Assembly: GCA_030627905.1 (NCBI GenBank)
Contig: DAOVRZ010000153.1
Span: forward strand, 1-8,801
From: JAGMES01 sp023128035
GTDB lineage: Bacteria; Bacillota; Halanaerobiia; DY22613
Reading direction: 5' to 3'
DNA length: 8,801 nucleotides
Below are positions 1-5,767 of the stretch, piece by piece. The notes under the pieces are model-generated. The model did not search any database, was not told the DNA's origin, and saw only the letters and a program-made list of their open reading frames with translations. The stretch's first letter is position 1. Each line of letters begins with the position of its first letter. The translations under genes were made by a program, and so were the position numbers.

Positions 1-25
1 ATCCTACATTCCCGTGAAATTATAC

Positions 26-1621
26 CTAGGTAGGGACTTCAACACCTAGACACTCAAAAAGTGTTTGTTGTTTCTTCGTAATTTCTCCAACTCTAGATTT
101 CTTTCCAGGTTGTTTAAACAACTCGATAATGTCAAGTTCATCAAGTAGCCCTTGCATTGTATATTCTTTATATAAATTATGATCTCCCATAGCTTTTTTT
201 ATATATGATAGATAAATTAATCCGATGAATTGAATAAATAATTTACCATCAAGATTTTTGTCCGACGATACTGATGTTCTGCGCATATTTAGCCGTTCTT
301 TTAAGTTGTCAAAAGCTTTTTCTATTACATCCTTACTTCGATAAATATCTAAAGCTTCTAGTGGATCTTTTATACCATTCGATAACAGTGCAAAGTATCC
401 ATAATTTTTAGTTCGTTCATCAATTGCATCTTGTTTTGGTGTAAGAGTCACCCCTCTTGCAGGAGTTTCTTTGATTTCATAATATTTAGTATAGAGCTTC
501 TCATTCTTCGGATTTCTTTTTCCTGATAAAAGCTCATATTCCAGAGTATCTAACAGACGATTAAATTCAGATTTATCATCAGTTGCTCTTTGTTCATTAT
601 AAAAGATGTGAAGATAGATACGTCTTTTTTCATTAATGACTTCACCACTTCGTTTCTTAGTTTCAGTATAATTCCAGTCTGTAGTAAATGTTGTGTAATA
701 AATGCTATATTTTGAACTATGGAAGGGGCGTGTAGCCATTTTGCCACGTACTTCATCAAGTTTCAATTTTACAATTTTTAACGACGTCTTTGCAGCGATT
801 AAAAACTTATGATGTTTCTGATATAAAGCATCTATATTGGATTTACTATAAAACCCTCGATCCATTACTAACTTAACCTTTTTCAATTGAAGAAAGTCTA
901 TATCTGCCAACATATTTGTTATGGTTTTAACATCTGAAATATTCCCTGGTAGCTTCCGATAGTACACAGGTAATCTTGATTTTTCACCAAATAACAAGGC
1001 TAGATTAATCTGTGGTAATGGGTCGTGATCCTTATTCAATCCATACTTTACTTGCTTTAGAGATTTTGAATATGATGAAATAGAAGTAGTATCATATGCT
1101 AAATACTCTTCTTCTAGTCTCTTTTGGCTCTGCAGGCGAAAGAAATTTTGCTTGCCATGTTCGTTAATAGCTCCTAATAACTCACTACTCCTTTGTGATG
1201 GAATGTCTTTCCCACAAGGGTGGGCATGAGTACGTGCCCATTTTGGAAATCGGCTCATGGGATTACGATCTTCCATTACTAAATAGTAAGCTAATGATAG
1301 AATTTGCTTATATGTATCAGGGAAACATACCTTAAGATCCCGTGTAATACCTAACTTCTCACTAATTTGATCAAATAGATATGTTGCACCATAAAAACTA
1401 CGTTTGCATTTAACTGATGGTACAGAACCTTCCTTAATTGTTTCAAGTTCCTTAGACTCTAAGTATTTTTTAGAATAAATAATTTCACCGGTTTCATCAT
1501 CTAGCTTACCTATGCATTTTCTATGATTCCTTGCTTGTTGTTTTTCTTTGTCCCAATAACCAGTTGATTCATAAACATACGTAACACCATTCTTTCTATT
1601 CTTCAAATGTACAATCGACAT
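26..1621 (-). CDS. IS1634-family DDE transposase, full length
   Basis: This protein of 531 residues catalyses cut-and-paste or copy movement of the surrounding insertion sequence. The RNase H-like DDE core is visible: D177 in AYDTTS, D254 in LVMDRGFYSK, and E434 in an IYRSKDVIEKAFDNLK block. That block is the Y-R-E-K signature (Y427, R428, E434, K441) of the IS4/IS1634 transposases. The roughly 180 residues between the second D and the E are the inserted beta-strand domain normal for this group. There is no frameshift or internal stop, so it may be active. The ATG has a GAGGTG ribosome binding site 5 bases upstream (1627-1632), and the core of that site lies inside a long hairpin. The gene has its own promoter and runs opposite to the ATPase gene to its right. 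Family membership is recognised from motifs only, without a database search. Confidence 0.92.
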   Translation of the reverse strand: MSIVHLKNRKNGVTYVYESTGYWDKEKQQARNHRKCIGKLDDETGEIIYSKKYLESKELETIKEGSVPSVKCKRSFYGATYLFDQISEKLGITRDLKVCFPDTYKQILSLAYYLVMEDRNPMSRFPKWARTHAHPCGKDIPSQRSSELLGAINEHGKQNFFRLQSQKRLEEEYLAYDTTSISSYSKSLKQVKYGLNKDHDPLPQINLALLFGEKSRLPVYYRKLPGNISDVKTITNMLADIDFLQLKKVKLVMDRGFYSKSNIDALYQKHHKFLIAAKTSLKIVKLKLDEVRGKMATRPFHSSKYSIYYTTFTTDWNYTETKKRSGEVINEKRRIYLHIFYNEQRATDDKSEFNRLLDTLEYELLSGKRNPKNEKLYTKYYEIKETPARGVTLTPKQDAIDERTKNYGYFALLSNGIKDPLEALDIYRSKDVIEKAFDNLKERLNMRRTSVSSDKNLDGKLFIQFIGLIYLSYIKKAMGDHNLYKEYTMQGLLDELDIIELFKQPGKKSRVGEITKKQQTLFECLGVEVPT

Positions 1622-1628
1622 ATAAGCA

Positions 1629-1664
1629 CCTCATTCTTTGGTATAATTATACCAAGGAACGAGG
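1629..1664 (-). repeat. 36-bp palindrome covering the transposase ribosome binding site
   Basis: The arms 1629-1646 and 1647-1664 are complementary over 18 positions. The two exceptions can form G-U pairs in RNA on one strand. The inner arm contains GAGG, the core of the transposase ribosome binding site, and it pairs with CCTC at the far end. RNA entering from outside the element would carry both arms and mask the site. RNA from the element's own promoter starts inside the palindrome and would not. This arrangement matches the known way some insertion sequences protect themselves against read-through transcription, but here it is an inference from layout. Confidence 0.75.
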
Positions 1665-1674
1665 TAAAAGTAAA
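1646..1674 (-). promoter_or_regulatory. Transposase promoter
   Basis: On the minus strand, TTTACT (1674-1669) and TATAAT (1651-1646) are separated by exactly 17 bases. Transcription should begin near 1639, leaving a leader of about 18 bases before the transposase ATG. The -10 box lies at the centre of the 36-bp palindrome. A transcript from this promoter therefore contains only the inner arm and cannot fold the hairpin. Confidence 0.7.
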
Positions 1675-1721
1675 CCCTTTAATATCAAAAAACTATTGAA
1701 ATTAAAGGGTTTTTTGATATT
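1672..1721. terminator. Crossed inverted repeats, probable terminator at IS right end
   Basis: Repeat A, AAACCCTTTAAT (1672-1683), is the exact complement of 1701-1712. Repeat B, 13 bp at 1681-1693, is the exact complement of 1709-1721. The order A-B-A'-B' means the two stems are crossed and largely exclude each other. The A stem read on the plus strand continues into a T run, so it resembles a factor-independent terminator for transcripts leaving the element. Read on the minus strand it is followed by TTTACTTTTA and could also block incoming transcripts. The loop of 17 bases is long for a terminator. Confidence 0.5.
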
Positions 1722-1821
1722 CATTGTTATAAAATTCTAGGAATACAGGTTATATATCAGTACACCTATTTAATCAGTATGACAATTTTCATTAGAAAAA
1801 GAGAAAAAATCGTATTTAGTA

Positions 1822-1850
1822 TTGATATTAATACGTAAAGTGCGTATAAT
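1822..1850 (+). promoter_or_regulatory. Promoter of the RloA-type ATPase gene
   Basis: TTGATA at 1822-1827 and TATAAT at 1845-1850 are 17 bases apart, with transcription expected near 1857. This fixes the start of the ATPase: an upstream in-frame TTG at 1822 would overlap the -35 box and cannot be the start. The promoter lies outside the insertion sequence, so the ATPase gene does not depend on it. Confidence 0.75.
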
Positions 1851-1902
1851 AGTAATAAGGACTGTATTTAAGAGAAAAATACTCTTTAAAGGGATGAAGG
1901 GA

Positions 1903-3273
1903 ATGTTAATAAGATTTAGTGTTGAAAATTTTTTATCATTTGACAAAAAACAAGAATTAACAATGTTGCCAGCTAAGAGAATTAGGAGTAAGAAGGAACA
2001 TATAATTTCACATGAGAAAGTTTCGTTATTAAGAACTGCAACTATATATGGAGCAAATGCGTCTGGTAAATCTAATCTAGTTGAAGCAATTAGATTTGCA
2101 AAATTTGTTGTTACTAAGAAATTGCCTATAAATTCTACTAAAAAGTATTGTAGGGCTCAAAAGGGTAATGAAAAAAAAGCTACTAAATTTGAATTTGAGC
2201 TATATAAAAATAATAAATATTATGCATATGGATTTAGTTTAGATTTACATAATCAATTAGTACTAGCGGAATGGTTGTACGAGTTGATCCCTCATAAAGA
2301 CAAGGAAAAGATGTTATTTGAAAGAGAGTCACAAATTAATCGCTTAGAATTGGGATCAGATATAAAACTTGGCGAGATTGATGAAATGAGGTTTAAAGTT
2401 TATAAGTTAGACTTTGAAGAAAATAAAAAATCTTTGTTTATCACAAAAATGAATCGAGATAAGAAAATTACTAGTGAATCTAAGCTTTCGTTTTTTAAAG
2501 ACGTTTATGAGTGGTTTGATGATGATTTGATAACAATATTGCCTGATCAGCCGATTACAACATTTGAATATTTTTATGGAGATAACTGTAGTATGAAAAT
2601 TGATGAAATAATTGAAGCTTTTGATATAGGTATTTCAAAAGTAAAAGTTCATGAGATTACTCCAGTTGAATTTAGGAAAAAAATACCGTCTGAACTTGCA
2701 AATGGCATTTTGGAGTCATTCAAAAACAAACTTGAAGAAGCGGACGATGATGTGGAAGAAGTGGTTATGTCTATGCGTAGTAATGATGTATTTTTCAATT
2801 TCAAAGGAAAAAAAGATGGAGAAATAGTTATTACGACGATAATGCTAGAACATGGTAGTGTATTTGGAGATTTTGAGTTTTCGGAAGAATCTGATGGTAC
2901 AAGGAGATTATTTGATCTACTCGACATTTTAATAAGTAATGAAAAAAATAAAATCTATATTGTTGATGAAATGGAGCGTAGCTTACATCCAAAACTTACT
3001 TATAGGTTTATCGAATTATTCTATGAATTGCTAATTAGTAATAATGTTCAATTAATATTTACTACACATGAATCTACTATTATGACTCAAGAACTATTGA
3101 GAAGAGATGAAATATGGTTTGTGGAAAGGAATAAAAATAATACTTCTCATCTCTATTCACTAGATAGATTTAATGAGAGGTATGATAAAAAATTAAGTAA
3201 GGCATACTTAGAAGGGCGCTATGGTGCTATTCCAATCTTCAAAAAATTCTCTTTTGAGGATGGTGAATGCTAA
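1903..3273 (+). CDS. rloA: RloA/AbiLi-type AAA ATPase
   Basis: Predicted protein of 456 residues, an SMC/OLD-like ATPase of the COG1106 kind that acts as the sensor or motor subunit of phage-defence pairs. The N-terminus (MLIRFSVENFLSF) is the usual RecF-like first strand. Walker A is GANASGKS (50-57). An SDGTRR segment (330-335) resembles the signature loop. Walker B is IYIVDE (351-356), followed by MERSLHP, and a switch histidine occurs in TTHES (H389). All ATPase elements are present, so the protein looks functional. I chose the ATG at 1903 because AAAGGG lies 9 bases upstream and the promoter at 1822-1850 excludes longer starts. ATG 1894 is possible but has no spaced binding site. The next gene overlaps its 3' end and carries an RloB motif, which supports the RloA/AbiLi identity. 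That partner is broken, so this ATPase may be an orphan. Confidence 0.85.
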   Translation: MLIRFSVENFLSFDKKQELTMLPAKRIRSKKEHIISHEKVSLLRTATIYGANASGKSNLVEAIRFAKFVVTKKLPINSTKKYCRAQKGNEKKATKFEFELYKNNKYYAYGFSLDLHNQLVLAEWLYELIPHKDKEKMLFERESQINRLELGSDIKLGEIDEMRFKVYKLDFEENKKSLFITKMNRDKKITSESKLSFFKDVYEWFDDDLITILPDQPITTFEYFYGDNCSMKIDEIIEAFDIGISKVKVHEITPVEFRKKIPSELANGILESFKNKLEEADDDVEEVVMSMRSNDVFFNFKGKKDGEIVITTIMLEHGSVFGDFEFSEESDGTRRLFDLLDILISNEKNKIYIVDEMERSLHPKLTYRFIELFYELLISNNVQLIFTTHESTIMTQELLRRDEIWFVERNKNNTSHLYSLDRFNERYDKKLSKAYLEGRYGAIPIFKKFSFEDGEC

Positions 3274-3570
3274 TGAGGATATAGTAATTGAACCTTTAAG
3301 GATATTCATACAGAGGTAAAATATTTTGAAGGAATTGACAAATATATTGAATATGTGAATTTGGCAGGTCAAAATAATATTCTTGCAGTAACAAATCCAT
3401 GCTTTGAATTGTGGTTGCTTTTACATCTTGAAAACTCATTCAATGAAATTGTACAGTGTAATCAAGAGGAAATATTACTTTTATTGGTAATTTCAAAGAT
3501 TAAAAAAAATATAAAAAAGATACTAGAATATAATTATATATTAGTATCTTTTTGTTTTTTTGAAATTTAA
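3260..3570 (+). pseudogene. rloB: Broken RloB/AbiLii-type effector gene
   Basis: The gene would start at ATG 3260, overlapping the ATPase by 14 bases, and reads MVNANEDIVIEPLRIFIQR before a stop at 3317. The reading then continues one frame over, open from 3292, with HTEVKYFEGIDKYIEYV, and later TNPCFELWLLLHLEN at about 3391-3435. The last motif is the hallmark of RloB (AbiLii) proteins. The N-terminal piece fits their usual pattern of a short strand, a TEG-type turn and TExxYF, as if 3k+1 bases were lost near 3311. The spacing between YFEG and NPCFELW is much shorter than in intact relatives as I know them, and the C-terminus after about 3480 is simple A/T-rich sequence running into the terminator. 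I infer at least two or three deletions. The effector half of the defence pair is therefore dead. Confidence 0.78.
3514..3553. terminator. Bidirectional terminator between convergent genes
   Basis: A perfect 12-bp stem, AAAAAGATACTA (3514-3525) against TAGTATCTTTTT (3542-3553), has a 16-base A/T loop. On the plus strand it is followed by GTTTTTTT and would end the rloAB transcript. On the minus strand it is followed by a long T-rich run and would end the helicase transcript, whose stop codon is 14 bases away. Confidence 0.85.
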
Positions 3571-4745
3571 AATTTAGATTTCTTCTTAGCAACTGTTCGT
3601 TTACCCATCATTGGGTCTACGATGGTTCCTTTATATATTTCTTTTGCTTCAATTTTTATTTTAAAATCTTTTTCATATCTTTTAATTAATGATATTTCTC
3701 TTTTTGAAACTATAGAAAGAGCAGTACCTAATTTTCCAGTTCTTCCGGTTCTACCTACTCTATGTAAATAGTTTTTTGGATCTTCAGGCAAATCTAAATT
3801 AAATATATGAGTTACGTCCTTTAAATCTAGACCTCTTGCAGCTATATCAGAAGCTATTAAAAGTTGAATTTTTCCGCTTTTAAAACCATCTATCGCTTTT
3901 TTGCGTTCCTCTTTTGATGCATTACCATATATACCGAATGCTTTAATATGGTGGTATTGAAGTTTGGCCGTAGTTAGTTGGATTATTTCATTTTTGTTTA
4001 TAAATACAATGGCTTTTTTTGGTTCTATGGAAGCTACCAATTTTCTTAAAACTTCAATTTTATCTCGTTGTTCTGCAATAAAATACATATGAGTAATATT
4101 TGGATTAACTGGTTTTTCTTCAATTTTTATAACTTCTGCATTTTTCATTAAATTCTTAGCTGTAGTAATAGTTTTCTCGTCTATAGTGGCCGAAAAAACC
4201 ATTAACTGTCTATCTCTAAGTGTAGTTTTTATAATATCTTTAACCCCAGCAAAATTGTTTTCATCAAGCAGTCTATCACCTTCATCTATAACAATAGTTT
4301 TAACTGTATGTGGACGTATCTTTTTCTTTTTTATAAGCTCTAATATTCTTCCTGTTGACCCTACAATTATATGAGGCTTTTCTTTTAGTTTCTCAATTTG
4401 CCTATTTATATTAGCCTGCCCTATTATAGTAGTAGAAGTTATAGGTACTTCTGAATTTTGTGACAAAAGTTTTATTTGTTTCTCAATTTGTATAACTAGT
4501 TCATGGGTAGGAGCTAATATAATAGTTTGAAGTTCTTTTTTAGTACTATCGATCTTTTGGAATATAGGTAGTAAATAGGCTAACGTTTTTCCACTTCCAG
4601 TTATAGATTGACCGATTATATCTTTATTTTCTAATGCTAAAGGTATTGCTTTTATTTGAATATCTGTGGGTTCCTTTATATCTTGCTTTGATAAACCTTT
4701 TATTAAATTTGAATTTAACTCTAACTGTTCAAATGAAGTTGTCAT
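3567..4745 (-). CDS. DEAD-box-family ATP-dependent RNA helicase (DEGD variant)
   Basis: Protein of 392 residues that uses ATP to open short RNA duplexes, typically in ribosome assembly, RNA decay or cold growth. Both RecA-like lobes are complete: Q motif with F5 and PTDIQ (26-30), motif I SITGSGKT (47-54), Ia PTHELVIQ (79-86), Ib STGR (130-133), motif II DEGD (154-157), motif III SAT (185-187), motif V RGLD (304-307), motif VI HRVGRTGR (328-335). Motif II has G where most members have A, and Ia has H where R is usual. The catalytic D and E are kept. There is only a short lysine-rich tail (KKKSK), with no RNA-binding C-terminal domain, so it belongs with the minimal helicases such as YfmL rather than CshA or DbpA. 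The ATG has AAGGAG 6 bases upstream (4752-4757). It is a single-gene unit with its own promoter and terminator. Confidence 0.93.
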   Translation of the reverse strand: MTTSFEQLELNSNLIKGLSKQDIKEPTDIQIKAIPLALENKDIIGQSITGSGKTLAYLLPIFQKIDSTKKELQTIILAPTHELVIQIEKQIKLLSQNSEVPITSTTIIGQANINRQIEKLKEKPHIIVGSTGRILELIKKKKIRPHTVKTIVIDEGDRLLDENNFAGVKDIIKTTLRDRQLMVFSATIDEKTITTAKNLMKNAEVIKIEEKPVNPNITHMYFIAEQRDKIEVLRKLVASIEPKKAIVFINKNEIIQLTTAKLQYHHIKAFGIYGNASKEERKKAIDGFKSGKIQLLIASDIAARGLDLKDVTHIFNLDLPEDPKNYLHRVGRTGRTGKLGTALSIVSKREISLIKRYEKDFKIKIEAKEIYKGTIVDPMMGKRTVAKKKSKF

Positions 4746-4825
4746 AGTAATCTCCTTTGTGTGGATTAATCATTTTTTGATTTTATGAATAATTTGGATT
4801 TGTTTGATAACAAAAAACTTCTTTA

Positions 4826-4854
4826 ATTATATATTTAGATTTTGTTTTTGTCAA
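4826..4854 (-). promoter_or_regulatory. Helicase promoter, full consensus
   Basis: On the minus strand TTGACA (4854-4849) and TATAAT (4831-4826) match the sigma-A consensus exactly with a 17-base spacer. Transcription would start near 4819, giving a leader of about 70 bases before the helicase ATG. Confidence 0.88.
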
Positions 4855-4938
4855 TAACATATTCTTGTTCATACCTAATACTGAAAATGCCTTATACAGA
4901 TAGTATATCTATTTTACCCTGTTTATATTATATATTAA

Positions 4939-5220
4939 AAGGGTGGAAAAGTAAAAAGGATATATTCAATAAATAGCAAAATATATGGTAAAATTATTTT
5001 TAAAAAGCACAATTTAACTTTTAAAACTTTTGATTTTATTAAAAATAAAGAAGAGCATTGGCAGAAAAAAGTGGAAGCATTATAAGATCTTAAACCAGAG
5101 TTTATAAAAGAGGATCAATTATCACTATTTAAATATCGTTATGATGAAGCACTATATTATGAAAAATGGGATGTTAATAGACGAAGTCGTCATTTATATC
5201 ATGTTCAGATAACTAAGTAA
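4939..5220 (+). pseudogene. Remnant of an unrecognised gene
   Basis: One frame is open from 4939 and broken only by TAA at 5083 before it ends at TAA 5218. The composition is protein-like, especially the second half, which includes IKEDQLSLFKYRYDEALYYE and then KWDVNRRSRHLYHVQITK. The first half includes FDFIKNKEEHWQKKVEAL immediately before the in-frame stop. There is no ATG with a binding site at the 5' end. I read it as the C-terminal part of a gene that lost its start and gained a stop. I do not recognise the family. Chance is possible, but an open frame of 94 codons with one stop, rich in W, H, R and Y, is unusual in DNA this rich in A and T. Confidence 0.4.
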
Positions 5221-5224
5221 AATA

Positions 5225-5269
5225 TAAATGGTGTATTCTCTAATAATAATAAAAGAGATACACTGTTTA
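5225..5269. repeat. Long hairpin between remnant and T-box
   Basis: TAAATGGTGTAT-T-CTCT (5225-5241) pairs with AGAGATACACTGTTTA (5254-5269). There is one bulged T and a pair of adjacent G-T positions, leaving a 12-base loop. It begins 5 bases after the remnant's stop codon, so it may be the terminator of that former gene. No T run follows on the plus strand, and only a weak T-rich stretch follows on the minus strand. Confidence 0.4.
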
Positions 5270-5304
5270 CCATACTTTAAAAGATAAATTATATGTAAAC
5301 CATC

Positions 5305-5333
5305 TTGACAATTTAAAAAGTAAATTATATAAT
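5305..5333 (+). promoter_or_regulatory. Promoter of the tryptophan transporter operon
   Basis: TTGACA (5305-5310) and TATAAT (5328-5333) are exact consensus with a 17-base spacer. Transcription should start near 5340, just before the T-box leader. Such a strong promoter suits an operon controlled mainly by premature termination. Confidence 0.9.
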
Positions 5334-5339
5334 AGGGGA

Positions 5340-5634
5340 AATAAAAAAATAATATATAAAGCGTTGATTGAGATTAGTAGGTTTATAGAATATTTACAGA
5401 GAATCAAACATCGGTGAGAGTTTGATATTATGAAATAAACTGAATGGACTCATGAGTGGAAACTGAAATAATAGTAGGTGACACGGTTTCTCCCGTTATA
5501 GAGATAGAATATCGGATGAAAATTCCTGTATTCGAAAAGAGAGATAAAGGTATTTTTGTTTTACCTTTAAAAGAGGTGGCATCGCGATATATTCGCCCTC
5601 TATGCACTTAGTAAGTGTATAGAGGGCTTTTTTA
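5340..5634 (+). promoter_or_regulatory. Tryptophan T-box riboswitch
   Basis: This leader RNA binds uncharged tRNA-Trp and then allows transcription of the transporter genes. Stem I spans about 5363-5458. It has the AGTA motif (5376-5379), helix GGTTTAT against ATAAACT, the AGAGA (about 5397-5402) and GGTGAGA (5413-5419) motifs around an ATCAAAC/GTTTGAT stem, and the specifier loop GAATGGA with codon UGG at 5445-5447. A stem III-like ACGG/CCCGTTA element follows (5486-5501). The T-box proper is AGAGGTGGCATCGCG (5572-5586). Its bulge TGGC is complementary to GCCA, the 3' end expected of bacterial tRNA-Trp with discriminator G. The antiterminator pairs AGAGG with CCTCT and GCGA with TCGC, competing with the terminator at 5595-5633. 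Specifier, discriminator match and downstream genes all agree on tryptophan. Confidence 0.95.
5595..5633 (+). terminator. T-box-controlled terminator
   Basis: GCCCTCTATGCACTT (5595-5609) pairs over 15 positions, with one G-U pair, with AAGTGTATAGAGGGC (5613-5627), and a T run follows. Its 5' arm contains the CCTCT needed by the antiterminator, so the two structures exclude each other. It acts as the off state when tRNA-Trp is charged. Confidence 0.95.
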
Positions 5635-5671
5635 TTTTATAAAAAGTTTATAAGGAAAAGGAGGAGACTTT

Positions 5672-5767
5672 ATGGTAACTGGTTTCATATGAAGTTTAAT
5701 ATATAGATTAAAATTTACTAAAACTAATAATTTGAAAATCATAACGAAATATGGAGGTATATTATGA
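5672..5767 (+). other. Leader ORF interrupted by UGA, overlapping trpX start
   Basis: A very strong binding site, AAGGAGGAG (5658-5666), lies 5 bases before ATG 5672. The frame reads MVTGFI, then TGA at 5690-5692, then stays open for 24 more codons until a TGA at 5765-5767 that overlaps the trpX ATG as ATGA. As written it encodes only a 6-residue peptide. It may be the relic of a lost first gene of the operon, a short leader peptide, or chance. Nothing recognisable is encoded after the first stop. Confidence 0.35.

Larger units (their letters stand above)
1..1752 (-). mobile_element. IS1634-type insertion sequence (ends approximate)
   Basis: The element is defined by the full-length transposase at 26-1621 and its upstream control region at 1629-1721. 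The ends are not proven. A weak imperfect inverted match exists between 1-25 and about 1727-1752: the complement of the left end and the right flank share GGAAT followed two bases later by AGG, with roughly 15 of 25 positions agreeing. No target duplication can be checked because the left flank lies outside the window. The promoter at 1822-1850 belongs to the next gene, so the element must end before it. Assignment to the IS1634 family rests on the protein, not on the ends. Confidence 0.6.

Noticed and set aside
1822..1902. Longer N-terminus for the RloA-type ATPase starting at TTG 1822
   Set aside because: The codon coincides with the -35 box of a TTGATA-17-TATAAT promoter, transcription would start after it, and the added residues are unlike the family. 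The RecF-like strand MLIRFSVENF begins at 1903.
2649..2927. Antisense open frames inside the large genes (for example 2649-2927, 4186-4374, 6276-6476, 7588-7797)
   Set aside because: They lie opposite clear protein motifs and have low-complexity serine, threonine or isoleucine-rich translations, as expected for shadows.
3355..3570. A separate 71-residue protein starting at GTG 3355
   Set aside because: The frame is protein-like well upstream of that GTG, matches the interior of RloB and ends in the terminator sequence, so it is part of a broken gene.
4899..4911. Short palindrome AGATA-GTA-TATCT as an operator
   Set aside because: Five-base A/T-rich arms occur by chance in this composition, and it is about 45 bases upstream of the helicase -35 box with no linked signal.
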